From NCBI GenBank assembly GCA_965153355.1, contig OZ231126.1:106578001-106642000 (forward strand): a DNA stretch of 64,000 nt, given 5' to 3'. Every line of letters starts with the position of its first letter. Position 1 is the first letter of the stretch. The translations under genes and the position numbers were made by a program. The DNA comes from Flaccisagitta enflata (taxonomy: Eukaryota > Chaetognatha > Sagittoidea > Aphragmophora). The notes beneath the pieces were generated by a model, which saw only the letters and a list, made by a program, of their open reading frames with translations, did no database searches and was not told where the DNA came from. This document shows, one piece after another, positions 31,938 to 44,095 of this stretch.

Positions 31938-32045
31938 CTTCACGAGGGTATGACGCGAAGAGAGAGATTTTACTAAAAAATTATCGAGAGACGATTATTT
32001 TTTCTCGGACCCGCACATTTTCATCACTTTGTTACGATCTTAGCT
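31938..32045 (-). repeat. Inverted copy of an LTR segment
   Basis: About 105 bp, reverse complement of LTR positions about 30765-30865 (CGACGCGAAGAGAGAGATTT-type sequence and TTCTCGGACCCGCACATTTT). It lies directly before the 3' LTR. In the transcript it could pair with the same segment of either LTR. Confidence 0.8.
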
Positions 32046-32049
32046 TTAT

Positions 32050-32784
32050 TGTCAGAGAGAGTCTCTGTGTCTATAATACTCTGTCCTTCCTACGGCCCTA
32101 AACCTCGACTAAACCCATGGACGATCGGCTGAAGCAGCCGGCACGTCGCTCCCGAAGGAATGAAAACAGCGAAGTCAAGCGAAAACGATGTAATCAACGG
32201 GAATATGCCAAACGATAAAGCTGAATGATGGTAAAGAAACGAGAAAAGAGGAAAAAATGTCATAAATATCGGTCTACTAAGCGAAAGTAAGGCTAAAAAT
32301 CCTCTAATGATAATAATAATAATGGTAAAGGTCGCGAAACTACTAAGGATAAAACGCCAACTAACGGGATAAAACGCGATCTAACGTAAATATACGGGAT
32401 AAAACGCGGTATGATACGTGATACTACGTAGCTACTCACCTAAGATCGTGACAAAGTGATGAAAATGTGCGGGTCCGAGAAAAAATAATCGTCTCTCGAT
32501 AATTTTTTAGTAAAATCTCTCTCTTCGCGTCGTACAGAAAAGCCGGTCGAAGAATGTTCTGGAAGGTTCGAGTCTAAGATTCTTGACCGGAACGAATGGA
32601 ATATTCTAGAAAGATCTAGATGACGTAAGAAAAGAGCGGGAAAATCAAATCCGAATAGGCGAAGCAGACAAAAAATGCGAGAACAAATGAGCAATCCGAG
32701 ACCGCGGTCGAACGACTAAGCCCGAAGATGATAATAACCAGAAAATAACGATCGGCGTCGGAAGGCTAGCGGATCTCCTTTTCA
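32050..32784 (+). repeat. 3' LTR of the 2.4-kb insertion
   Basis: 735 bp matching 30375-31109 with about seven substitutions, followed by the CCCCG target duplication. Confidence 0.92.
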
Positions 32785-32789
32785 CCCCG

Positions 32790-34942
32790 AGCAGTGCAAA
32801 AATGGTTCGAAAAGAGCGAATAGAAGAGCAAAAGTGTCATTCAACGTAACGATGGCAGAATACCGTCCAATCAGTCGAAAGACAGATGGAATTGAGACGG
32901 AGACAAATAGTCTCGGATATATAATCCCAAAAGGTTGGATGACATTAGAATCACCAACGGATACCTTTAAGAATGAGAAAATCCGCACAAGGGCAAGACA
33001 ATATAGCATTGCAATTGACATCAAAGATAGCAAGCAAGAGTTTATGCCAATCATACATCCAAAAACAAAGAAAATAGAGGCACGGGTGTACAGAAAAGCA
33101 TTAGTGTTGAATCCATTCGCCCCTAGCATGCTCGGTGAAGGAGGCATTGATCCATCAATGAACGTGACAAAAGTCATGGACAAATTAATAGAGATTGCAA
33201 TGGAAACCGATTCAATGTTCAAAAATGCTTGCAAAACAGACGAGCAAGTGATAAAAGAACAACAAGAAGAAAAAGACAGAGCAAAAATAGAAGTCCATCA
33301 GCAAAATTTAATGGACAAGATAGCAGATGCCAGTGAAGAAGGCAAATACTTTCATAAAGGCAGCCAAAGCATAGAATCAATTACCTGCTATTCAAGCTCA
33401 TGGCTTGAGAAAATAAAAAGAGTTGAACAACTCGAAGAAGATATCGGTTATGCAATCTTAGTGAATTGCGGTCGTCAAGAATGGACATACTGGCATCAAG
33501 CATTAAACAGAATTAATGATACGATCAGGGAATTGGAACATTGTACTACAGTGGCAAAAGACGCTGCGGCAGAATTCAGAGCAAACTATGAAGAGAAATG
33601 TGATCGCATGCAGCGATCTTGCCAATCAAAATCTAAAGACCAGGAGCAAGCAAGAAAATTGATTGAATCTCTCTACAAAGAGGATAGAAAAAAAGTAATT
33701 GAAGTGGAGGTTGAAGCAGCGAGGCAGAAAAGGCGCAATGACGAGGTCATTCATGAATTGAGAAGGCGCCACGCTGTAGGCCAACCGCCAGGAATTCCAA
33801 ATAAGGATGAAACCACAAAATACAAAAGAAGAATGCAAATCATTCAATATTTGAATGAAAAAGTAAATCAAACGGAAGCATTGATAGAAGTATGCAAAAA
33901 GGAGGTAGAAGATAACAGAGAAAAACTAGATCAAGGCTACAGAGAAGCTGAAAATGAATACAAAGCAGCTGAAGAATTGTTAAGGACAATCAATCCAAGA
34001 GATGATGACCCAGCATGGAGAAGAGAGCAGGTCAAAACCCTTAACAGATTAAAAGAACTGCGTGACGAAAATTATGCTGTGGGCAAAGAGTCATTGGCCA
34101 AAATGGAGTCAACTTTGAAGCAATACAGAGAGTTACAATGCAAATATCAAAGAGAAAATATTCTCGACTCCATTCAAAAAAAGATAGATGATAAAGATAT
34201 GCAAATTAAGCAATGCATAGAAATGATCAGGAGAAAGAAAGACGAATGTACACAAAGTATCAAATTCATAGAAGAGACCTCTAAGGGCCTTGAACCAGCA
34301 ACGATTGCACAAAAGAAAAAGAGACAGAAAGAGGAATCTGCAGATGCAATCGAGAAAGAGCAAAAATGCATCAAAAATCACATAGATGTAAAGAAAAAAT
34401 TAGAAAATTACAAACGCACAAGACACCTTGACATGCTTGATCAGGTCATTGAGAGCAGTGACCGTGAATCGAAAATTATGGACAAAAAGGTAGAAGAAGC
34501 GAAAAAAGCAGAAGAGGAAGCGAAAGAGCAAAATCTGCCCCAAGAAGAGATAGTAAAGCGAATGAGAATTCATGACCAGGCCCTTAATGAGTCACTTCAA
34601 CATGCTCACACAAAACAAAATTACCATGAAATTCAGTTGGAGCAGATTAAGCTCATGAACACTGAAATGAATAACAATACCAAAACTGAACATCAGAAAT
34701 TACTAGACGAAAGAGCAGAAGTCCATAAAAACCGTCTAGAAATCATCAGCAATTTGACGACCATAAGACGAGATAATGTTCTAAATGATCCTTCCATTCC
34801 GGATGGGGAAAAATCAAAATGCTTAAGGAAAATAAGAGAAAATGAGAAGCGCTTACGGCAATTGGCAGAAAAGCGTGAAAGAACACAAATCATGGATTGG
34901 GAAGATGAGCCAACACCAGATAACTCGGGTGCGGTCCAGTAG
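32790..34942 (+). CDS. Giant element ORF1, coiled-coil segment
   Basis: Continues in frame from the target duplication (codons QCKNGSKRANRRAK precede the first possible start at 32834). The part upstream of the next insertion ends at 34936; the last two codons, including the TAG, come from the TIR element. After about 100 folded-looking residues (YRPISRKTDGIETETNSLGY, MTLESPTDTFKNEK), nearly all of it is charged helix with heptad character. Typical stretches are EEKDRAKIEVHQQNLMDKIA, KDMQIKQCIEMIRRKK and NEKRLRQLAEKRERTQIMDW. It resembles long filament-forming or scaffold proteins by composition. No known domain is seen. It presumably contributes to the particle or to a polyprotein of the element. 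Confidence 0.7.
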
Positions 34943-35873
34943 TCCTACAGTACTTAGCACTACACCCAAGTAGTCCTACCGACCCACTAGTCCTACTAGC
35001 TACTAGTCCTACTAGCTACTAGTCCTACTGCCCACTAGTCCTAAGGTAATTTGAAGAAGAGTGTCAGTAGTCCTAAGTTACTACTGCCACTAGTCCTAAG
35101 GGATTTTACTGTAACAACATTGTTATGAGGTACTACTGCCACTAGGCCTAAAGGATTCTATTTCAACAACACTGCCAGTAGTCCTACTGAAAAATTGTTA
35201 TAACAGCCTACTGCAGTTATCCCACTGCAGAAATGTCATATTCATAACTACCAGTCATTACCACCAGTAGTCCTACAGCCATATCATCATAAATGCTGGT
35301 AGTCCAATGACAGCATTGAACGCAGGCATGGACAGCAGGCAAGGACAGCATTCTGAGAAGTTTGACTTTGACAACCTAAAGACATGGTCCACTTTGCTCA
35401 GAGGGGAACAAGTAATACAAGGTTAAGATATCATACAGGATAGGTGAACATTCCCCTTCTACACACATAGGGCCAAACTAGGCCTCTCTGAATTTTCAAC
35501 ACAAACATTATAGACTGATATAGGGACAAAAAAAAATCAAACATACAGATTCTATTAGTCGCAAATCCGTGACCTATTTTGGAGCCTCACATAGCAAAAA
35601 TTTTGAATTTCTTCTTATCCTGCAGCCAGTTGTTATAACAAAGAACGACACAGTTTTAGTCTGAGGGCCAAGGGCAGGGCTTTTACATAGATAGAGCCTT
35701 TATCCCCAGTTTTATCCGCAGTTTTTAGTGCTCCATAGCTTTATCCGCAGGTTTATCCGCAGGTTTTTCCGCAAGTTTATCCGCAGGTTTATTCTAGGTC
35801 TCACTGCTAATTTATCTGCATTATTTATCCGCATTTACCTGCATCCGCATTTACCTGCATTATTTATCTGCTC

Positions 35874-35875
<2 letters not shown>

Positions 35876-35917
<42 letters not shown>

Positions 35918-35943
35918 GCGTGTGTGTGTCTCTCTCTTTCTTT

Positions 35944-35986
<43 letters not shown>
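35876..35986. repeat. (TG)n / (CT)n compound microsatellite
   Basis: TG run (about 35876-35930), then a CT run (about 35930-35985). A TTTATCCGCA(G/T) repeat precedes it (about 35713-35870). Confidence 0.9.
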
Positions 35987-35989
<3 letters not shown>

Positions 35990-36024
35990 GTTTTTTATGT
36001 CTTTGTTTATTAATTTAGCTATTT

Positions 36025-36375
36025 TTAGTCGCGTGCACGTGACTCTACACCTTGCCGTGTCGGTCGGTAGGTCGGTCCGTCCGTCACATTTTTAAATTTT
36101 TGACGATTTTTAACATTTTTTAACATTTCTTAGCATTTTTTAACAATCTTTAACATTTTTTAACACTTTCTGACTTTTTTGGCTTTTTAACATTTTTAAG
36201 CATTTTTTAACATTTTTTAACATTTTTTAAACATTTTTAACATTTTTTAACATTTTTTAACATCATTTAACATTATCTAACATTTTTTAACATTTTTTAA
36301 CATTTCCTGACATTCTTAACATTTTGTCTGTCATTTCCAGACGCACGCGACTGTTGCCCTCTTGGGCTTGTTTTC
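36025..36375 (+). repeat. Palindrome-tipped interspersed repeat, copy B
   Basis: The left end AGTCGCGTGCACGTGACT (one mismatch from the perfect palindrome) is followed by CTACACCTTGCCGTGTCGGT. The right end is CACGCGACTGTTGCCCTCTT plus GGGCTTGTT. The interior is a TAACATTTTT array of about 20 units. The ends match copy A at 476-1597, whose interior arrays are unrelated. Confidence 0.75.
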
Positions 36376-36784
36376 TTTTAGTTCCGGCTAGTTTGCATTT
36401 CCATTTATTGTTGTGAAAAAGATCGGGCAAGACAGATGATAGGAGAAATTTGTAATGTACCGTCACACGGGGCTAAAAGGGACAGCAGGGGCAAATCGGG
36501 ACACTTATGTAAGATTTAATATCTTTAATCTGGTCAACTTTTTTTTATATCTCTCATCATTTTATCATTAATCAGTGAGTTGAAGGTGACATGTGGCTGT
36601 TTATATTGTTTTATAACCATTTTTGTTGTTTGTAGCTTGAAAAATATAACTGTCCCTATTTACCCCTGCTGTCCCTATTAGCCCCGTGTGACGGTACATG
36701 CATTGTTCATTGCATGTGAAATATTAAAGGCCGGATAAACGCCAAAACAGTGATGGATGGTTGAGCAGGGGCCATAATGCAAAA
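36376..36784. other. Short inverted-repeat element and spacer
   Basis: ACCGTCACACGGGGCTAAAAGGGACAGCAGGGG (about 36460-36492) is the reverse complement of CCCCTGCTGTCCCTATTAGCCCCGTGTGACGGT (about 36663-36695), with two mismatches. This is a MITE-like unit of about 236 bp. It is followed by a GGCCGGATAAACGCC module near 36733. Confidence 0.75.
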
Positions 36785-37620
36785 ATCGCTCAAAATTCAG
36801 GTCATTTAAAGTAAATTTTGTTCATTTAATGTTTTTTTCAAATTCTGAATTTTTAATTTCAAATTTCAAACCTTAGAATTTCAAAGTCTAAATTCTAAAT
36901 AAACATCATTTAATTTAGAATTCAAAATTTAGAATATAAGATTTAAAGTTTGATGTCTAAAATTTAAAATTTGATATTTGAAATTAGAAATTAAAAATCA
37001 AAAATTAAAAATCAAAAATCTAAAATTTGAAATTAAATCTAAAATTCAAAAATCAAAATTTAAAATCTAAAATTTAGAATTTGGAATCAAAGATTTGAAA
37101 TTCAAAATTCAAAATTTAGAATCTAAAATTTGAAATTCAAAATGTAAATTTAAAATCTGAAATTCAAAATTCAATAGACTTTAAATTTTTGATTATAAAT
37201 TTTAAATTTCAAATTTCAAATTTCAAATTTCAAATTGCAAATTTCAAATTTTAAGATTTAACATTCAATGAATTCTAAATTTTGAATTTTAGATTTCAAA
37301 TTTTAAAACCTAAATTGTAGATTTTGAACTTTAAATTATAAATTATAAATTTTAAGTTTTAAATCATGAATTTCAGATTTTAAATCTTAGATTTTCAATT
37401 TTCAATTTTCAATTTTCAATTTTCAATTTTCAATTTTCAATTTTCAATTTTCAATTTTCAATTTTCAATTTTCGATTTTCGATTTTCGATTTTCAATTTT
37501 CGATTTTTGATTTTAGATTTTAAATTCTTTATTGCAGATTATAAATCTTAAAATCTAGATTTTGAATTTAAAGTATAGAATTTTAAGATTTAAAATTCGA
37601 AATTTAAAATCTGATATTTA
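36785..37620. repeat. Degenerate AT-rich tandem repeat with (AATTTTC)n core
   Basis: Permuted AAATTTAAAATCT / TTCAAATTT units over about 800 bp, with a clean ATTTTCA 7-mer array at about 37393-37500. A related patch is at about 38395-38520. Confidence 0.8.
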
Positions 37621-38640
37621 TTTTGAATTTCATCTGGGATAAAATCCACCAATTTTTTTAAGTGCGATTTTATGCATGATAGTGAAGGAGCAGCTAGGGT
37701 ACAGCTACAGAAAGCTTCTAAGAGGAGCGCAAGCTTCATGAGCCCCATTGAATCAAATTTTGACGTTATTATAGCCTTAACAAGGTGCCGTTGCCAATAT
37801 CTTCTACACAATTTGTAGCTAGTCCAATGGTACATAAGGCAGAAAAACTAATTGTTTTACTCATCATCTTCTCGTTAGCTAAGTATTGACCTTACTTAGA
37901 TTTTTTAATTCGATTCTTGAAGATCTAATAATACTTGTCATGTCCACCGATCCTGTAACACATTTTTCTTGCGTGAAATGATTTTAAGAATTTTATTCTT
38001 ATTTAAGTTTACTTTCCCCTGAAGAAAGTCTATTGGTTAAATGCACAGTAATCAACTCAGGAATCAGGTCGTTCAATCGAAATGACAACCTTTGAATCAT
38101 ACCCATTGTGATTTTACAGTGCCCAGGCCATTCAGGGGCAGAAAACAGAAATTTGGTCCCATCAAAAATGACATGTCTGTTTGCTTTAGAAATTCCACAT
38201 CAAAATTGGCAAAAAAGTTTTGGCGACTTTTTTATTTTTTTCTTTTCTTTGTGTCAAAATCGATATGTTAAGATTCAATGATATCAAAATTTATTTATTT
38301 TTTTATATTGATTGAGCTGAAGAAAAATGATTTAACTTCGAAAAATTTTAGCACCAAAATCTGAGACCTTCTATCTGCATGTTATTGGCGATGTGTTAAA
38401 TCTTAAATTTTAAAGTTCAAATTTTAAATTCTAAATTTTGAATTTTAGATTTTGTATTAAAATCTTAAATCTTAAATTTTGAATTTTGAATTTCAAATCT
38501 TAAATTCTAAATTAAATGATAAGGATCAGAATTTTGTTATTCTTAGTCTTTTTAAGACATTTTTAATCTTTTAAAGTCATTTTAACTCAATTAAAGTCAC
38601 TTCAAGTCATTCTAAATCATTTTGTCATTCTTATTTTGAA
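37621..38640. other. AT-rich non-coding DNA
   Basis: No gene or strong repeat apart from a poly-T/A patch near 38395-38520. Confidence 0.5.
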
Positions 38641-38850
38641 ACTGGTGGGTTTCAAAGCCTGAATTGTAAATGGTGAGTTTTAATGCTTCAATTGAAGCTG
38701 GTGGGTTTCAAGGCTGAAACTGAAACTGGTGGGTTCAAAGGCTTGAATTGTAATTGGTGGGTTTCAAGACTGAAATTGAAACTAGTGTGTTTCATGGCTT
38801 AAAATGAAACTGGTGGGTTTCAAGGCTTTTATTGAATCTGGAGGCAAGGT
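38640..38850 (+). repeat. ~33-40-bp tandem repeat (GAAACTGGTGGGTTTCAAGGCT type)
   Basis: About six degenerate units, followed by a poly-A run (about 38857-38871). Confidence 0.8.
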
Positions 38851-39119
38851 GGTTCAAAAAAAAAAAAAAAGTGCACTAAAATCCTAATTTTCTCATTGGG
38901 GCCTATTTCAGTCATGGGATATCCAATGTAGATGTTTAAATTGTTCCCCCACTTAAGGAAATTGGCTTAAGGGCCTTAAAAAAAGAGGCAAAATTTTTTT
39001 TTTGAAATAGATGCAATTGTTAAGCCTATCTGCTGCCTAAGGGTAGTAGTAAGTGGTAACAGGTGTCATCTGACCTGAAATTAGGGTTTCATGAACATAA
39101 TAGCGTGTTAAAGCCATTT

Positions 39120-39800
39120 TTCAGCCGTTTTTAAGGTCAAATGCCCATTTTTCAACGGCAACGCCCTATGATGGGACCAGAATAGAGTGTATCAACTCAG
39201 AACACACTTCCATATAAATTTTCAGATTGGCCCTCCTCTTTTTCAAGCTGCAATGGCGCTTAAAAGCCTATTTTTGGCAGTTTTTAGGGTCAAATGCCCA
39301 TTTTTTCAACGGCAACGCCCTGTAATGTAACCAGAATAGAGTTTATCAACTCAGAATACACTTCCCTGTGAATTTTCAGATTGGCCCTCCTCTTTTACAA
39401 GCCGCAATGGCGCTTAAAAGCCTATTTCTAGCAGTTTTTAGGGTCAAATGTCCATTTTTTCAATGGCAACGCCCTGTTATGGGACCAGAATAGAGTGTAT
39501 CAACTCAAAATACACTTCCTTGTAAATTTTCAGATTGGTCCTTCTCTTTTGCAAGCCGCGATGGCCCTTAAAAGCCTTTTTTTGGCAGTTTTTAGGGTCA
39601 AATGCCCATTTTTTCAAAGGCGACGCACTGTAATGTAACCAGAATAGAGTGTATCGACTCAGAATACACTTCCCTATGAATTTTCAGATTGGCCCTCCTC
39701 TTTTTTAAGCCGCAATGGCGCTGAAAAACCTATTTTTGGCATTGGTTTGGGTCAAATGCCAATTTTTTCAACGGCAACACCTTATCATATGGCCAGAAAT
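39120..39800 (+). repeat. 154-bp tandem repeat, about 4.3 copies
   Basis: The phrase TTTTTTCAACGGCAACGCCC recurs near 39151, 39304, 39458, 39612 and 39765, spacing 153-154 bp. Each unit also holds CAGATTGGCCCTCCTCTTTT and GCAATGGCGCTTAAAAGCCT. Confidence 0.9.
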
Positions 39801-39829
39801 GAGTATATCAATCAACAAGTGACGCATGG

Positions 39830-40065
39830 TCACAATATTGTAGCGGACGGGTGGTCAGGGGCGGCCAACCTCCATGCAGACTCAACACCACACCCAACCC
39901 CCTTCCCGACACAGACACATACACAAAAAGGTTCTAAAACACTTGTTTCCCCACTTTTTGACTCGTGCTGATGGACCAATGGACAGACTGCAGACCAACG
40001 GAGGGACAGAGGGACGGAGGGATGGACAAAGCCTCTTATAGAGTTGCGTGTCCGCAGCTAATAAG
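39830..40065. repeat. Interspersed-repeat end module (GTTGCGTGTCCGCAGCT)
   Basis: Runs from CACAATATTGTAGCGG to CAAAGCCTCTTATAGAGTTGCGTGTCCGCAGCT. The inverse of the same end modules is found at 51783-52145, in the second TIR element. Confidence 0.65.
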
Positions 40066-40610
40066 TGCCTCCCTGTAAATTTTCAGATCAAACCTTCTTT
40101 TGCCAGACTCAATGATCGCACACACGCACAAAAATGGGAACACTTACTCGACCCAGACGACAAACGTAGCCTTAGATGTGTAAATGATTTTTTTAGGGTA
40201 CCATCGTTTTTTACCGAGTGAATTCCAGATTCCTTGTTGCTTTTTTCTTCATTTTATGGATCAAAAAAATAACTACCCAAAATTTCTTTGGTCAGTTTCT
40301 AGTCTTTAATTACAAATTGTTTGCGATGGTTGTGAGACATAGTGCTATGAAAAAAGTAGAGAAGTGTCGATTGACCATTCTGTGCACCAGGTTGGTTGAA
40401 CAACAAAATGCTCTGTTAATGGAAGTTATGATGATTGCTAATGAATATTCTTTTCTTTCCTAGTTGACCTGTTAGACCTCACTTTTTTCCAACTTCTATA
40501 GCCGGAAGAATTGATTTTACTACAGATTCTTTTTAGTTAAATATGGTTCTGTGGGAATCAGGGGAGGAACCAATTCTTCCGGCAGTTTAGGTACCCTGCG
40601 TACCCCCCCT
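40066..40610. other. Non-coding, no gene recognised
   Basis: Unique-looking AT-rich DNA. An 81-codon frame (40218-40463) has no support beyond length. Confidence 0.4.
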
Positions 40611-40621
40611 GTACTCGACCG

Positions 40622-40910
40622 GGCACACACACACATACACACAAACACACACACACATACACACAAACACACACACACATACACACACACACACGCGCTA
40701 GTGTGTCAGTGTGCACACAGGCGCGCGCGTGCTTTCTCATTCAATGCGCACGCATACATACACAAAAACAGACACACAAATACACAGACATATGTGCGCG
40801 AGTGTGTCCGTGTGCAAGCACGCGATGTGCATGCACGCGGTGTGCACGCACATGCGCGTGTGCGCTCTCATTCAATGCGCGCACAAACACACAAACACAC
40901 TCACACACAC

Positions 40911-40955
<45 letters not shown>
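40622..40955. repeat. Degenerate (CA)n microsatellite region
   Basis: CACACA runs (40622-40695 and 40870-40953) are interrupted by a duplicated phrase with GCGC..TCTCATTCAATGCGC (about 40725-40750 and 40860-40885). Confidence 0.9.
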
Positions 40956-40957
<2 letters not shown>

Positions 40958-40979
40958 ATATGTGCAAGTGTGTCGGTGA

Positions 40980-42510
40980 TTCATGATATTTCAAGTTGTA
41001 GAGGCTTTGTCCATCCATTGGTCAGTAGGTCCTTCTGTGGTGATTGAGCCGAAAAGTGGAAAAAAAGTATATTAAACACTTTTTGTGCATTATCTCAAAA
41101 TACTATATTTTTGTCAAAATTCATCAAATTTACTTAAAATTTCCCCTGATATAACGGATATTTTCTAAAACTTGTCTCTTAAATGCAGATATCCCTTAAA
41201 TAGAGGTGCCACTAAGGTGGGATTCCACTGAAATAATAATCTTTTTTAACTGAGAGTGTGCAGTGCTTTTTTTTCAGGGGTGGCTCATGCCACTTTCGCC
41301 TCCCTCACAAATGATATAACGGATAACATTCCTTATTACACCATACGCGTTTACTACGCTCCAAAAATCTGAAAAAGGAGACAAACAGACAGTAACTGTG
41401 ACACAGACAGACAGTAACTGTGATTATCATGTCACCTATAAGCTTCAGTAAATGTTTGGCAATGTCTTCATCTGGTGTGGCCTTTAATTGCGAAACAGTT
41501 TTGCGCGTTGAATTTTTGTCTCCATTATTCTGTTACCCAGACAGATTGGGAGGAAAAATCTGAGTTCAGCAAACACCCAGTTTACATGTCAGAGTTATGC
41601 CTATTTGAGAAGCAATTGTATGATACGGTATTGCGCATTCTATATTATATTCAGTTACCATCGGCCACACTCGTTGAATGGTATTTCCCGTCACAGAATT
41701 TAGGAAATTCAGTAGCATTAAAAAAAAATCGACATAAAAGATTGTAAAACCGTCAGTTGTTAAAGGACGAGAGATGCGCTCAAAATTTTCTTCCACCTTA
41801 TAAATTCATTTTTAAATAAAATGTGTTTGATCACGAAAAGAACTACATATACCTGGATATTGCCACTACTGCTCCGAACTCTATAAGCAAATGCGATGTT
41901 TTAGCAAATTTTAGCAATTCCATTGGGAGAGCTAAGTTCACATTCGTGTCGAAGTTAGCGCATAGTCCCGCTTGACGTGAATACTCAATCATCAACCCTA
42001 CTCAGGTGATAAAGCATGTTATTTCCTTTCATTTGGTACTGCGTATGAAATTTTTCTTGTAATAACGGCGTCAGAAATGTGGAAACCAAATTCCTTATTA
42101 AGTGAATGATGGGAATCTAAAACATTGAATACTGACTCAGTGGAGGCTCCTAGTAGGCTCGAATTTGTACCAAACGACATTGAATAGGGTGCTTAGTCGT
42201 GGTATGCGAAAAAAAAAATTCAGAAAATTCATCGCCACTGAATTTACTTTTGAAAAAAGTGGAAGAGGAAGCAGAAGCTGTTTTTTCAAATAAGCCACTT
42301 TGAAGCGGAAGCAGTCCAAAAATCTATCGCTTCTGCATCCCTGCAATCAATAAGTTGGTAACCTAGTGTCAGTCAATGTGTCAGTTTTTTTAAGTCTTGT
42401 ATATAATTAGAAGGATTTTAATCATCTGCATCACAATCCCTGACCAAATGCATTAGTCTATCTCATCACTTCCCCTACCCAAACTCATGCGACTATCATC
42501 TTATTTCTTT
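40980..42510. other. Non-coding, no gene recognised
   Basis: 1.5 kb without microsatellites or convincing genes. A 90-codon frame (41475-41747) is the longest and has no recognisable motif. Confidence 0.45.
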
Positions 42511-42634
42511 CCTTCTTTTTTTGGGCAGCGGCCCCGGAGGAGCCAATGGCCTATGATTCCACATAGGGCAAATTTTCCGGTTTCCGTCCGTCTGTCTGTC
42601 CGTCTGTCCCCCCCCCCGACCCCAGAAAATAACC

Positions 42635-43440
42635 TCCTGGGCCTCAAAATAGGCCTTTCAGACCCCCAATCAGGCCTATCAGATCCCAAATCAGAGCTTC
42701 CAGACCCTTATCTAGGCCTCTCAGGACCTCAATCAGGCCTATCAGATCCCAAATCAGGCCTTCCAGACCTCGATTTAGGCCTCTCAGAGCCTCAATCAGG
42801 CCTGTCAGACCCAAAATCAGGCCTTCCAGACCTCAATTAGGCCTCCTAACCAGGCCTCTCCCAATCAGGCCTCCAGACCCCAATCAGGCCTTTCAGATCT
42901 AAAATCAGGCCTTGACAGACCCCTTATCAGGCCTTTTTGGGGCGGAAAAGGACGAAGAAGAACAGGGGACTTTCGTTCGTCTGTTCGTTCGTTCGTTCGT
43001 CCGTTCGTTAGTCCCCCCTTTATCAGACCCCTCAGACCTCAAATCTGGCCTCTCAGGCCTAAAATCCAGCCTCTCAGGTCTCAAATCCAGCCTCCCAGGC
43101 CTCAAATCTGGCCTCTCAGGCCTCAAATCTGGCCTCTCAGGCCTCAAATATGGCCTCTCAGGCCTCAAATCTAGCCTCTCAGGCCTCAAATCTGGCTTCT
43201 TAGGCCTCAAATCCAAATTCTCAGGCCTCAAACCTGGCCTCTCATGCCTCAAATTAGGCCTCTCAGGCCTCAAATCAGCTATCTAAACCTCAATTTATTG
43301 CTCCTAGGCTTCAAATCAGTCCTCTGGCCTTTCAAGCCTTAATCCAGCTCTCTTAAGCCTCAAGTCAGTCCTCTCAAGCTTCCAATCGGCATTCTCAGGC
43401 CTTATATCAGCCTTCTTAGACCTCAGTTTAGGCTCTTGAA
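42635..43440 (+). repeat. ~20-22-bp degenerate tandem repeat (CAGGCCTCTCAGGCCTCAAATC type)
   Basis: Dozens of units in two blocks separated by a GTTCGTTCGTTCGTCCG stretch (about 42968-43012). A further block is at 43635-43960. The reverse-complement version (CAGGCCTGAGAGGGCAGATTT) forms an array at 50870-51110 inside the other TIR element. The Leu/Ser/Gly and Arg/Pro/Glu frames are repeat products. Confidence 0.85.
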
Positions 43441-43499
43441 TGCCTTCAGTCAGCCCTCTATAGCATCTCATCCACTTCTTCAGGTAGGACGAACGAAAG

Positions 43500-44095
43500 T
43501 CCCCCTGTGTTCTACAGGACTTCGTCCCCTTCGGGGCCGCTGCCCTGCTTCCCCTCACTCCAATTCACAATCACTCAAAGCAGGGCAACGGGTATCGCTG
43601 ACCACATATTGCCCTTGGGCGACCTGTTGAGCCTCTGATCAGGCCATCCAGACCTCGAATCAGGCCTCTCAGACCCTAATTCAGGCATTTCAGTACTTAA
43701 TTCAGTTCTCTCAGATCCAAATCTGGCCTTTCAAACCCAAAATCAGATCTCTGAGACCTCAAACTAGGCCTATCAGACCCACATCAGCCCTTCCCAGCCT
43801 ACAAACAGGCCTCTGACCCTGAATAAGACCCAAGATCAGGCCTCTAAGCTCCAAAACAAGCTTCTGAAACCTCTCCGACCTCAAATCAGGCATCTTAGAC
43901 CTTAAATCAAGCAACTAAGACCTCAAATCAGGCTATTTACATCCAAAATTAGGTATCAAAGATCCAGCAATTGTCCAGCATGGAATCATAGGTCATCGGC
44001 TCCTCCGGGGCCGCTGCCCCACTCATTATCTAATAGCAAAACAAACTAACATAGGGGCATTGGGTACCGCTGACCATGTAGCGCTTTTGCGACTA
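43500..44095 (+). repeat. Hairpin module CCCCTTCGGGGCCGCTGCCC, two copies
   Basis: Copies at about 43522-43625 and 43990-44092 share a CCCC-TTC/TCC-GGGG hairpin, then GCCGCTGCCC, about 45 variable bases, and GCA(A/T)(C/T)GGGTA(C/T)CGCTGACCA. Further copies or halves are at 42522-42545 (inverse), 44600-44625 and 51695-51795. The middle block (43635-43960) belongs to the CAGGCCTCTCAG array. Confidence 0.7.

Larger units (their letters stand above)
30375..32784 (+). mobile_element. 2.4-kb non-autonomous LTR retrotransposon inserted in ORF1
   Basis: Two 735-bp direct repeats (30375-31109 and 32050-32784) begin TGTCAGAGAG and end CTCCTTTTCA, so they are TG...CA LTRs. They flank 940 bp without coding capacity. 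A 5-bp target duplication CCCCG lies at 30370-30374 and 32785-32789. I counted about seven differences between the LTRs, so the insertion is young. No pol is present and no clear PBS or polypurine tract is seen. The interior near 31938-32045 holds an inverted copy of an LTR segment. Removing the element with one CCCCG restores the ORF1 frame across the site. Confidence 0.92.

Noticed and set aside
42905-43286. Repetitive Arg/Pro/Glu and Leu/Ser/Gly frames, a repeat protein at first sight
   Set aside because: Produced by the CAGGCCTCTCAG tandem array, open on both strands, inside a transposon.
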